Positions 8,058 through 15,969 of a stretch of DNA of 57,934 bases are shown here, piece after piece (positions within the stretch are counted from its first letter, which is position 1; the number at the start of each line of letters is the position of its first letter). Under the pieces are notes generated by a model. It made no database searches. It worked only from the letters and a program-made list of their open reading frames with translations, and was not told where the DNA came from. The stretch is from Paludibacteraceae bacterium (GTDB lineage: Bacteria; Bacteroidota; Bacteroidia; Bacteroidales; Paludibacteraceae), in NCBI GenBank assembly GCA_024405875.1, contig JAKSOA010000013.1, positions 1 to 57,934 on the forward strand, in the 5' to 3' direction. The position numbers were made by a program, and so were the translations under genes.

Positions 8058-11000
8058 TCAACCTTGACTATCTCAAAATTCTCAAAATAGTAAATGTAGC
8101 CGGTTACGTTCTTGTGGCCGGCTTCTTTGTATAAGTTCATATATTCACCTACTTGTGATATGTGCGACTTCTCCTTCTGCTCACCGAATTTGTAATCTAT
8201 TACGGTAACCGCATCATTATTTGTGTTAATTAGCACACGGTCGGGGCGTTTTTCTCTTTTGACGGTTCTCCCGTCAATGTCTTTGTATATTTTTATTATG
8301 GTTCGCTCTGTCACAACTCTCATACTGCCGTCAAACCATTCAACAGGAGCCCTACGCACATACTCTGTGAGGTCTGCGAGCAGAGAGTCATATTGAGCCT
8401 TGTCAATGTGCCCTTTTAGAAGCATCTCATCTATTTGGGGTTCTATGTCACTCTCTGTGACAACTTTTTCCATAATCCTGTGCATACGGCTTCCACGCTC
8501 TGTCTGTTCTGTAATCCCGTCAGCGTCACGCAGAGGAAACAGCGACATCTTCTCAGACGGTGACAATTGACAATTGACAATTGACAATTGAAAGTTGTTG
8601 TTTTCTCTATCTTCGCATTCCATCAGCTCCTTTTTTCCCTTGTCAAAATCGGCGTGGTTCGGAATCTCCCCTATATGGCATTCAACATCTCCGTTAAAAA
8701 TGGGGAATATAGAGGAGATGACTTTGTTATAATCGTGGCCGTATTTTGTCTGGCTACAGTAACCTATTAATACATATTTGGCACGCGTGAACGCCACATA
8801 TAAAAGATTGAGGTTGTCAATGTATTGCATAAGTACCTCATCATAGTATCCGTCTTTGAATATGGAATCCCTCATTGTGGCGTTGAACTCAATAGGCACA
8901 CATTTCAGTGAGCTGTATTCAGGTGCTGAGGCTGGAATCTTCTCCCATAATATATCAACGGCTTGCTTGTTTGCTTTGAAATCCCAGTTCATCTCAGGAA
9001 TTATTACGGCTTTGAATGCCAGACCTTTTGATTTGTGAAGGGTTATTATGTTTATGGCATCGGCGGTTGTTGAGGTTGTAAGGGATTTGTTCTCCTTAAC
9101 ATCGCTCCACCACTCTAAAAAATCCTTTATATCAGAGCCTTTCTTGTCAATATAGTCTGCGACTAAATCTCTGAAGGCGTTGAGATACGGAATGTTTGAC
9201 TCATCTTTATCCATTCCGCACAGGTATATAATCTGTTCAATCAGTTCATATAAGGGTAACTTTGACAGCGTGGTTATGCTCCCGTTGATTTCAGGTGGCA
9301 GAAAATTCTCCACTATATGACCGCTTGCCTTGTCATTTCTGTTAACTATGTATGTCAAGACCGCTGTTATATCATTAACAGAACTGTTTGAACATACAAG
9401 CAGAGCCTCTTCTGAAATTACATTGATGCCGTTCCTGATAAGGTATTGCGCAATCTCAACGGCTCCTCTCTTCCATCTGTAGATTAACCCGATGTCAGAT
9501 AGGTTATATCCTTTTGACTGTAGTTCACGTATGTCATCCAATACTTTTTTGAACACCTCTTCATTGTATTCTTCTTTTGTGCAGTACGGTATCAGATTTA
9601 TGCTCACATAACCTAATCCCTTGACATTAACGTCATTTGTCCCTTCCCGTGGGGTGGGCGGTAACTGGCACACATCAGAATATGCGTCTGTTATGGTGTG
9701 GTCATCGCGGTTTGAGAATACGTTGTATGTTGTTTGCAGAAAATCTGAGAGACGCTTGAACAGGGCGTTGTTATACTCAATTATATTCCCAAGACTTCTG
9801 TAATTATGGTTAAGAACTTTTGGAGAGGTGTTGAAGTTCTCATCTATGCCGTGGTCAAGTATTGACCAGTCAGAGTCACGGAAACGGTAGATACTCTGCT
9901 TAACATCGCCTACAATAAGGTTCTCCATTCCGCTGGCGTAACTGTCCGCTATAAGCGGCTTGAAATTGTTCCACTGAAGGCGTGATGTGTCTTGGAACTC
10001 ATCAATCAGATAGTTGTCAATGAATGTGCCTGTCTTTTCATAGATAAAGGGTGTGTCACTTCCGTCAATTATCTTGTTGATAAACTCACTTGAACTACTC
10101 AATAACTGCGTGTTCTCACTTTGTGTATGCTTGCGTATCTCCCGCTCAAGTTCGTTGAAAAGAAGAAAGTATGGAGCGTTTTTCACAATAAGTGAGCAGG
10201 TGTTGAACTCCTCACGGTATTTCTCCGTGGTCTCAACAAATTCTGATATTAATTTATGAATCCATCTGTTATATGCGTCTTCAATCAAATCTCCCTTTGA
10301 TGAGGCTTTGGGGTACTTCGCACCCTCTGTAGCCCACTTTTTTATTGTGTCATTAAGAGTGGGGTATTTTCCGTCTGAAATAAAGTTGTTGATAGGAGAG
10401 AATGAACCTCGTGAGCAATCTTTCTCATCAAATTGTTCCTTGTCCATCTCATTTTTGAACCTTTTTGCAAGAGACATCAGAGTCGCCAATATCTCGCCAC
10501 GTCTTTTCTTGAGTCTCGATATTTCAGAACTGTAGGTGCCTGAATCAGGGAGAGAACTCTTTATGTCAGTGTATTTCGCATTGAAAATCTGATATGAGAA
10601 ATTCTCAAGGTTTTTGCGTAGGGTTTTCAGTTTCACATCCTCTCCACTCTCTTCAGCCGATGTCAGGTTTTTGTAAAACCATTCAAAAAAGAGAGCGTAC
10701 TCCTTATCACCTATCTTCAGCAGTATGTCAGTAATGGTGTCTCTTATAACCTGACCTTCATCAAGTTCAACCATATAGTTTGAACTGAGTCCTAGTTCCT
10801 GCACAAACGCCCTGATTATAAGTTGGAAGAACTTGTCAATGGTTGAGACTCTGAAATATGAGTAGTTGTGAAGAATGGCGCTGAGCAGTCTCTTCGCCTT
10901 GTCGGGGCTGATAACATCTCCTGCCACATCTTGTGGCTTCTCTTGCTTTGATATGTTGTATAACTTCTCAACAATCCTCGCTTTCATCTCAGCGGTTGCC

Positions 11001-11146
11001 TTATTTGTAAAGGTGACGGCAAGCACCCTGCGGAACTTCTCTTTGTCACTCAGTTCCGTATGTAAAAGCATCTTTATATACTCCTGACTGAGAGCCTCTG
11101 TCTTTCCACTCCCAGCCGATGCCTTATAAACTTTAATCTGTTGCAT
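8054..11146 (-). CDS. UvrD/AddA-like helicase-nuclease (RecB family)
   Basis: A 1030-residue superfamily 1A helicase with a C-terminal RecB-type nuclease, the kind of subunit that resects double-strand breaks. Motif I is ASAGSGKT (K15), Ia VTFTNKATAEM, II DEFQDTSRLQW, III VGDVKQSIYRFR, IV NYRS, V LHKSKGLAFKAVIIPE, VI LYVAFTRAK. The nuclease core is RPDRVLI...VIDYKFGEQ near residue 990, with the D..D-x-K pattern. The usual partner (AddB-like) is not adjacent: the upstream neighbour is divergent and unrelated. Between helicase and nuclease (residues about 853-862) the coding sequence contains four perfect TGACAAT heptamers, giving FQLSIVNCQLS. Copy-number change there would shift frame and remove the nuclease. 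It could also be called RecB-like; assignment to AddA is by architecture. Confidence 0.88.
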   Translation of the reverse strand: MQQIKVYKASAGSGKTEALSQEYIKMLLHTELSDKEKFRRVLAVTFTNKATAEMKARIVEKLYNISKQEKPQDVAGDVISPDKAKRLLSAILHNYSYFRVSTIDKFFQLIIRAFVQELGLSSNYMVELDEGQVIRDTITDILLKIGDKEYALFFEWFYKNLTSAEESGEDVKLKTLRKNLENFSYQIFNAKYTDIKSSLPDSGTYSSEISRLKKRRGEILATLMSLAKRFKNEMDKEQFDEKDCSRGSFSPINNFISDGKYPTLNDTIKKWATEGAKYPKASSKGDLIEDAYNRWIHKLISEFVETTEKYREEFNTCSLIVKNAPYFLLFNELEREIRKHTQSENTQLLSSSSEFINKIIDGSDTPFIYEKTGTFIDNYLIDEFQDTSRLQWNNFKPLIADSYASGMENLIVGDVKQSIYRFRDSDWSILDHGIDENFNTSPKVLNHNYRSLGNIIEYNNALFKRLSDFLQTTYNVFSNRDDHTITDAYSDVCQLPPTPREGTNDVNVKGLGYVSINLIPYCTKEEYNEEVFKKVLDDIRELQSKGYNLSDIGLIYRWKRGAVEIAQYLIRNGINVISEEALLVCSNSSVNDITAVLTYIVNRNDKASGHIVENFLPPEINGSITTLSKLPLYELIEQIIYLCGMDKDESNIPYLNAFRDLVADYIDKKGSDIKDFLEWWSDVKENKSLTTSTTADAINIITLHKSKGLAFKAVIIPEMNWDFKANKQAVDILWEKIPASAPEYSSLKCVPIEFNATMRDSIFKDGYYDEVLMQYIDNLNLLYVAFTRAKYVLIGYCSQTKYGHDYNKVISSIFPIFNGDVECHIGEIPNHADFDKGKKELMECEDRENNNFQLSIVNCQLSPSEKMSLFPLRDADGITEQTERGSRMHRIMEKVVTESDIEPQIDEMLLKGHIDKAQYDSLLADLTEYVRRAPVEWFDGSMRVVTERTIIKIYKDIDGRTVKREKRPDRVLINTNNDAVTVIDYKFGEQKEKSHISQVGEYMNLYKEAGHKNVTGYIYYFENFEIVKVD
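8561..8591. repeat. Coding heptanucleotide tandem repeat (TGACAAT x4)
   Basis: Four perfect copies of TGACAAT (8561-8588) plus a partial fifth lie inside the helicase-nuclease gene, at the linker between its helicase and nuclease domains. Because 7 is not a multiple of 3, gain or loss of one unit would frameshift the reading frame, while three units (21 bp) would add or remove seven residues. Confidence 0.8.
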
Positions 11147-11201
11147 ATTGATGGTAAATATAGTCTAAAATTCAAATAATTCAATCATTTTTATCAATTT
11201 T

Positions 11202-11233
11202 TTTGTGTTTTAACGTACAAAATAGTAACTTTA
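11202..11233 (+). promoter_or_regulatory. Promoter of the secreted EEP-fold gene
   Basis: TTTG at 11202-11205 and TAACTTTA at 11226-11233 with a 20-nt spacer match the Bacteroidota -33/-7 pattern with one -7 mismatch. It lies 21 bp before the ATG at 11255 and overlaps the divergent upstream region of the helicase-nuclease gene. Confidence 0.6.
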
Positions 11234-11254
11234 CCAAAATTATTGCTTTTTAAT

Positions 11255-12754
11255 ATGAGAAAATTTGCATTGGCTGTTTTGCTGGCTGTCGGAGTCGCCG
11301 CTCCTGTTATGTCTGAGAATTCAATGGTTGTTCATTTGAAAGATGGTGGTCACACTGTATATCCCATCTCTTCAGTTGATTCTGTAAAGTTGGAGACAAT
11401 GTTTGTTGTCACAGTGGCGGATTCTCCCGGCGGTAAGGTCAAGTTGACTGACAGGGGCACAAAAAAGGCAGTGAATAGTGGTGATTATGTGAAAGAGGGT
11501 GCAAGCCTTACTGTCTCTACTACCGCCGATGCAGGGTATGAAAGAACAAGCATCAATGTGAAATCACCTGTTGTCGTGGTTTCTGACACCACGATAAAAG
11601 CGGAATTCTCACCACTTCCTGAATATGTGGTGAATGTGGCTGCCGTAGCAGGCGGAACGGTGACGCTTACCTGCGGAGGTGAGCCTATAAGTGCGGGTGA
11701 TAAAGTTCAGAAGGGTAAGTATGTTGTATGTGAGATAGTGGCTGACAACAATCACTTTTTTGAGAGCGTCAATGTTTTCAAAGGTCAGGCTGTGAGAGAC
11801 TCATTCAAGGTTTCAAAAGACACTACGGTTACTCCTGTATTCTCAGAGGTGACGCTTGCCGAGGCTTCTGACAAGTATAAGGTGTGCAACTATAATATCA
11901 GATATTATAATGGTGGTCAAAGCGGAGATGACAAGGGGGACAAGGCGTGGTCTAACCGCAAAGGGAAAGTGTTTGAGATGATTCACAAGCACGCAATGGA
12001 TATTTGCGGCATAGAGGAGATTACTACTTATGAGGCACCCGATTTCATAAAATCTATGAGTGATTATGAATATATAGGTTACGGACGTGACAATGGTAAG
12101 GAGTATAAGGCTGGCGGCACGGGTGAGGAGACCGGGCTTATATATAGGAAGGCTAAGTTTGTAAAACTTGACCAAGGACGTTTCTTCCTCTCAAACACAC
12201 CTGATAAGCCATCTAAAGTAAGCGGAGCCTCTTTCAACCGTATGGTGACTTGGGTTAAGTTAAAAGACCGTCAGACAAATGATGTGATTTTCTTCTTCGC
12301 CACCCATTTTGACCATCCTACAAACCAGACAGGTATAAACACACGTTCAAAAGAGGCGGATATAGCGTTGCAGATTGTGCCTTCAATATCAGGTGATTCT
12401 CCTATGTTCTTTGTCGGAGATTTCAACTGTCGCCCCGAAGAGGAGGCTTATACAAAACTCACAGCAGAGTGGAATGACTCATATATTACTATGGGAGATG
12501 AGGCGCAAGGCGGATATGTATGTAATGAGGCTCAACTTGCAAAACCGGAACTTGCGGCAGACTGTGCCTGCAAGGGGAATACATATACCGGGCTTTACAG
12601 TACAACAGACATATTGCCCAAACGTATAGATTATGTTTTGTATAATGCGGCGTTTGCAGAGCCTGTGTCGTACAATGCTGATAATGACGATTTAGGTCAC
12701 ACAACCCACCCGTCAGACCACGTGCCGGTGGTAACAGAGATGGTTATAAAGTAA
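11255..12754 (+). CDS. Secreted endonuclease/exonuclease/phosphatase-fold protein with InlB-like repeats
   Basis: A 499-residue exported hydrolase. I take the ATG at 11255 rather than an in-frame TTG at 11243 because it starts the signal peptide (MRKFALAVLLAVGVAAPVMS). Residues of about 50-205 hold two divergent InlB B-type repeats (VTVADSPGGKVKLT and VNVAAVAGGTVTL). The EEP domain (about 208-499) shows NYNIRYYN, GIEEITTY (metal-binding Glu), ATHFDHPTN, VGDFNCRPEE and the terminal SDHVPV, so the catalytic set looks complete. The family includes DNases, phosphodiesterases and sphingomyelinases. The substrate cannot be assigned. No T9SS tail is present, so it is probably periplasmic or released by another route. 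Confidence 0.82.
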   Translation: MRKFALAVLLAVGVAAPVMSENSMVVHLKDGGHTVYPISSVDSVKLETMFVVTVADSPGGKVKLTDRGTKKAVNSGDYVKEGASLTVSTTADAGYERTSINVKSPVVVVSDTTIKAEFSPLPEYVVNVAAVAGGTVTLTCGGEPISAGDKVQKGKYVVCEIVADNNHFFESVNVFKGQAVRDSFKVSKDTTVTPVFSEVTLAEASDKYKVCNYNIRYYNGGQSGDDKGDKAWSNRKGKVFEMIHKHAMDICGIEEITTYEAPDFIKSMSDYEYIGYGRDNGKEYKAGGTGEETGLIYRKAKFVKLDQGRFFLSNTPDKPSKVSGASFNRMVTWVKLKDRQTNDVIFFFATHFDHPTNQTGINTRSKEADIALQIVPSISGDSPMFFVGDFNCRPEEEAYTKLTAEWNDSYITMGDEAQGGYVCNEAQLAKPELAADCACKGNTYTGLYSTTDILPKRIDYVLYNAAFAEPVSYNADNDDLGHTTHPSDHVPVVTEMVIK

Positions 12755-12760
12755 GCCCTC

Positions 12761-12834
12761 TTTACGTCATTACCTAACGGTCTGTAAATAGTCTGAGCAC
12801 CCTTTACGTCATTCTGAGCGAAGCGAAGAATCTT
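12761..12834. repeat. Dispersed GTCATTCTGAGCG repeat, copy 1
   Basis: The spacer holds TTTACGTCATT twice (12761-12771 and 12803-12813, 42 bp apart). The second copy runs into CTGAGCGAAGCGAAGAATC, a small imperfect hairpin (ATTCT paired with AGAAT). The same element is at 18115-18140, and a diverged inverted form lies at 13916-13970. It lies between two co-directional genes and has no ORF. Confidence 0.75.
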
Positions 12835-12850
12835 TTAATAGAAATATAAA

Positions 12851-13165
12851 ATGTCTGAATTTCTACAAATAGAAGAGGGTATAGTCAAAATGCTTAAAAC
12901 AGTGTTTGACCCGGAGATACCAGTAAATGTATATGATTTAGGTCTTATCTATAAAATTGATGTTGATGATGATAAGAATGTTACCATAGATATGACCCTT
13001 ACGGCGGTAGGGTGTCCTATGGGAGAATTTATTGCAGAAGATGTAAAGCAAAAGGTCCAAAGTGTGGAGGGTGTCAACAGCGTTACTGTAAACATAGTCT
13101 TTGAGCCTGCTTGGGATAAGTCAATGATGAGTGAGGAGGCGCAGTTGGAGTTAGGCTATCTATAA
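12851..13165 (+). CDS. MIP18-family (DUF59) Fe-S cluster assembly protein
   Basis: A 104-residue single-domain protein of the MIP18/DUF59 family, the fold of SufT and PaaD, which assist maturation of Fe-S proteins. Diagnostic segments are KTVFDPEIPVNVYDLGLIY, the VTIDMTLTAVGCPMG motif with the conserved Cys, and VNIVFEPAWDKSMMSEEAQ near the end. It has no signal peptide and is cytosolic. It sits 8 bp before the TtcA-like gene, and TtcA is itself a 4Fe-4S enzyme, so a link is plausible but inferred. A repeat element and not a clear promoter lies upstream. Confidence 0.9.
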   Translation: MSEFLQIEEGIVKMLKTVFDPEIPVNVYDLGLIYKIDVDDDKNVTIDMTLTAVGCPMGEFIAEDVKQKVQSVEGVNSVTVNIVFEPAWDKSMMSEEAQLELGYL

Positions 13166-13173
13166 TAAAATCA

Positions 13174-13926
13174 ATGACAGACGACACCTTTGTATATCAC
13201 TTGCGCGGTAAATTCTCAAAGGCGCTGAAGGATTATGCCCTTATTGAAGATGGGGACAAGGTTCTCATTGGTTTGTCAGGAGGGAAGGACAGCCTTGCTT
13301 TGGTTGACTTTTTTGCCGAGAGGATGAAAATCTTTAAGCCTAAGTTTACCGTTGAGGCGGCACACATTATTGTGAGGAATATACCGTATCAGTCAGATAT
13401 TGAGTATCTGAAAAACTATTGTAGCGGTTTTAATATACCTTTGCATATAGTGGAGACAGAGTTTGACCAATCCACAGACACACGCAAGTCTCCTTGTTTC
13501 CTCTGCTCCTGGAACAGACGTAAGAAACTGTTTGAGACGGCATCGGGGTTAGGTTGTACTAAAATAGCATTGGGGCATCACCAAGATGATATTATAGAGA
13601 CTCTGCTTATGAACCTCACTTTTCAAGGTGCTTTCGCCACTATGCCTCCGCTACTGAAAATGAAGAAGATGGATTTCTCCATAATACGTCCGCTATGCCT
13701 TATCAGAGAGAGTGAACTACAGCGGTTCGCGTCAATTAAAGGCTTCAAAAAGCAGATTAAGAACTGTCCGTATGAGAATGACTCCAACCGAGCCGATATG
13801 AAAGCCTTGCTTTCAGAGTTGGAGAAACTTAACAAAGATGCCCGATACAGCATTTGGGGTGCGATGCAAAACATTCAAATGGAGTATTTGCCAAAAAAAG
13901 ATAAGCCTTCATCCACGTCATTTTGA
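13174..13926 (+). CDS. TtcA-like tRNA 2-thiolation ATPase
   Basis: A 250-residue PP-loop ATPase resembling TtcA, which makes 2-thiocytidine in tRNA using a 4Fe-4S cluster. The PP-loop is LIGLSGGKDSLALVDFF (about 31-47). The CxxC pair is CFLC (C108 and C111) and a third candidate ligand is in KNCPYENDSNR near residue 205. GHHQDDIIETLLMNL is the second conserved block. The extreme C terminus (KPSSTSF) and the stop codon are encoded inside a palindromic repeat (13916-13970), so the natural end may have been replaced. It is probably co-transcribed with the MIP18 gene 8 bp upstream. Confidence 0.87.
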   Translation: MTDDTFVYHLRGKFSKALKDYALIEDGDKVLIGLSGGKDSLALVDFFAERMKIFKPKFTVEAAHIIVRNIPYQSDIEYLKNYCSGFNIPLHIVETEFDQSTDTRKSPCFLCSWNRRKKLFETASGLGCTKIALGHHQDDIIETLLMNLTFQGAFATMPPLLKMKKMDFSIIRPLCLIRESELQRFASIKGFKKQIKNCPYENDSNRADMKALLSELEKLNKDARYSIWGAMQNIQMEYLPKKDKPSSTSF

Positions 13927-13970
13927 GTGGAGCGTAGCGTAACGAAAAATCGCTAACGCTCAGAATGACG
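13916..13970. repeat. Inverted copy of the dispersed repeat, overlapping the ttcA-like 3' end
   Basis: CGTCATTTTGAG (13916-13927) and CTCAGAATGACG (13959-13970) are inverted repeats with one mismatch, with an inner AGCGTAGCG / CGCTAACGCT dyad. The element belongs to the GTCATTCTGAGCG family but is arranged as a full hairpin. It contains the stop codon of the TtcA-like gene and could serve as its transcript end. Confidence 0.75.
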
Positions 13971-13989
13971 CAAAAAGTTGATAAAATTA

Positions 13990-14021
13990 TTTGAATTACA
14001 TAAAAATAAACTATACCTTTG
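13990..14021 (+). promoter_or_regulatory. Promoter of mutA-mutB
   Basis: TTTG at 13990-13993 and TACCTTTG at 14014-14021, spacer 20 nt, match the Bacteroidota consensus in full. A leader of about 60 nt follows, with period-7 TAATTAT repeats (about 14054-14082) right up to the mutA start. Confidence 0.75.
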
Positions 14022-14050
14022 TGTTCCATTAAGGTGTATATGAAAATCAG

Positions 14051-14083
14051 TTATTAATTGTTAATTATTAATTATTAATTATA
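14051..14083. repeat. AT-rich heptamer repeats in the mutA leader
   Basis: Three TAATTAT-type heptamers plus a TAATTGT variant sit between the promoter and the mutA ATG. They may keep the start region unstructured, as expected where Shine-Dalgarno pairing is little used. This is inference. Confidence 0.55.
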
Positions 14084-14088
14084 TAGTT

Positions 14089-15954
14089 ATGGCAACAAAA
14101 AAATTGAATTTTTTGGCTGACTTTCCCGCTATCTCAACGCAGGAATGGATGGACAAAATCACTGCTGACCTGAAAGGTGCCGACTTTACAAAGAAACTTG
14201 TATGGCGTTCACCTGAAGGCTTCAATGTGCAGCCTTTCTACCGTCAGGAGGATTTGAACGGCTTGCAGACAACAGAGAGTGCTCCTGGAAAGTTCCCGTT
14301 TGTGCGTGGCAACAAGGAGAACAATGTATGGCGTGTGCGTCAGAACATTAATGTCAAGGAACTTGGTGCCGTAGAGGCAAACAAAAAGGCTCTTGACATT
14401 CTTACAAAGGGAGTAGACTCCATTGGTTTCAAATTGAATGCCGATGACCTTAACGCCGCTTATATTGCCACACTTCTTAAAGGCATTGACGCTGAAAAGG
14501 TGGAACTGAACTTTAAAGTTTGCGTTAAAAAGACCGCTGAACTTGCAGACCTTCTTGTTGAGAATTTCAAGGCTAACGGTTTTGACCCTGCAAAGGTAAA
14601 AGGTTCAATTAATGTTGACCCTGTTAAGAGAATGCTCCGCAAGGGTAGGAAATTCAGCGCCGCTGAGGTTTCTGATATTATAGTGGCGGCAGTAAAGGCT
14701 GGAGAGAAACTTCCTGAGTTCCGTACTGTTGGTGTTGGTGCAAAGGCATTCTGCAACGCTGGCGTGAACTGTACTCGTGAACTTGGATACGCTCTTGCCT
14801 GGGGTAACCAATATATGGAGATGCTTACAGAGGCTGGCATTGACGCAAAGACCGCTGGTAAGGCCATTAAGTTCAATATGGGTATTGGTGGCAACTACTT
14901 TATGGAGATTGCCAAATTCCGCGCGGGTCGTCTGCTCTGGGCTAAGATTGTGGAGGCTTACAAACCATCTTGTGACTGTGCCGCTAAAATGTGCGTATGT
15001 GCCACAACCTCTACATACAATATGACTGTTTATGACGCACACGTTAATTTATTGCGTTCTCAGACAGAGGCTATGAGTGCCGCTCTTGGTGGCGTATGTT
15101 CAATGGTTGTTCGTCCGTTTGACGTAACATATAAGGCATCTGATGACTTCTCAGAGCGTATTGCCCGTAACCAACAGTTGCTTCTGAAAGAGGAGTCTCA
15201 CTTTGATAAGGTTGTTGACCCCGCCGCCGGTTCTTACTATCTTGAGAACCTTACGGCAATGGTTGCCGCTGAGGCTTGGAAGATATTCCTTGAGATTCAG
15301 AATAACGGTGGTTTCTTTGCCGCTGTTGAGAATGGCTCTATAGTTAAGGAGGTTAAGGCTATTGCCGCTGACCGTCAGAAATCTGTTGCCGCCCGCAAGG
15401 AGACTCTGCTTGGTACAAACCAATTCCCTAACTTCAATGAAATGGCTGCTGGTAAGATAGAGAAGAGTGGTAAGAAGTGCTGCTGCTGTTGTGGTAACGC
15501 TCCTGAACTTGAGACCCTTCCTAAGACTCGTGGCGCTCAGGAATTTGAGAACCTGCGTCTTGCGGTGGAGAATTCAGGCAAGCGTCCTAAAGCGTTTATG
15601 CTTACAATTGGTAACCTTGCAATGCGTCTCGCACGTTCTCAGTTCTCTTGTAACTTCTTTGCTTGTGCCGGATATGAGGTTATTGACAACCTTGGATTTG
15701 ACACAGTGGAGGCTGGTGTTGAGGCTGCCCGTAAGGCTAAGGCGGATATTATTGTACTTTGCTCAAGTGATGATGAGTATGCTGAACTTGCTATTCCTGC
15801 ATTCAATGCGGTAGGCGGTAAGGAGATATTCGTAGTCGCTGGTGCTCCTGCTTGTATGGAAGATTTACAAAAGGCTGGCATTGAGAACTTCATTCACGTT
15901 CGCAGCAATGTACTTGAGACTCTTAAATCGTTTAACACTAAACTTGGAATTTAA
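14089..15954 (+). CDS. mutA: Methylmalonyl-CoA mutase small subunit
   Basis: A 621-residue small (non-catalytic) subunit of methylmalonyl-CoA mutase, the cobalamin enzyme interconverting succinyl-CoA and methylmalonyl-CoA in the succinate-propionate route. The TIM-barrel half includes ATTSTYNMTVYDAHVNLLRS and VDPAAGSYYLENLTA. The C-terminal flavodoxin-like half (about 500-621) lacks the DxHxxG cobalamin motif, as expected for this subunit. Two cysteine-rich patches stand out: CDCAAKMCVC (residues 295-304) and five consecutive cysteines at 464-468 in the linker between halves. The gene has a consensus promoter and is followed by mutB after 15 nt. Epimerase and MeaB-type chaperone genes are not in the window. 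Confidence 0.93.
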   Translation: MATKKLNFLADFPAISTQEWMDKITADLKGADFTKKLVWRSPEGFNVQPFYRQEDLNGLQTTESAPGKFPFVRGNKENNVWRVRQNINVKELGAVEANKKALDILTKGVDSIGFKLNADDLNAAYIATLLKGIDAEKVELNFKVCVKKTAELADLLVENFKANGFDPAKVKGSINVDPVKRMLRKGRKFSAAEVSDIIVAAVKAGEKLPEFRTVGVGAKAFCNAGVNCTRELGYALAWGNQYMEMLTEAGIDAKTAGKAIKFNMGIGGNYFMEIAKFRAGRLLWAKIVEAYKPSCDCAAKMCVCATTSTYNMTVYDAHVNLLRSQTEAMSAALGGVCSMVVRPFDVTYKASDDFSERIARNQQLLLKEESHFDKVVDPAAGSYYLENLTAMVAAEAWKIFLEIQNNGGFFAAVENGSIVKEVKAIAADRQKSVAARKETLLGTNQFPNFNEMAAGKIEKSGKKCCCCCGNAPELETLPKTRGAQEFENLRLAVENSGKRPKAFMLTIGNLAMRLARSQFSCNFFACAGYEVIDNLGFDTVEAGVEAARKAKADIIVLCSSDDEYAELAIPAFNAVGGKEIFVVAGAPACMEDLQKAGIENFIHVRSNVLETLKSFNTKLGI

Positions 15955-15969
15955 TAGGAGGATGTAAGA

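Noticed and set aside
8561-8591. CRISPR-like short repeat
   Set aside because: The units are contiguous 7-mers without spacers and there are no cas genes.
11155-11162. TATATTTA promoter on the minus strand for the AddA-like gene
   Set aside because: It is a near match to -7 but no TTTG is found at the normal -33 distance; not listed as a feature.
14460-15042. Minus-strand ORFs of 144 and 145 residues inside mutA
   Set aside because: They are shadows of the strong mutA frame, with no start context, promoter or family match.
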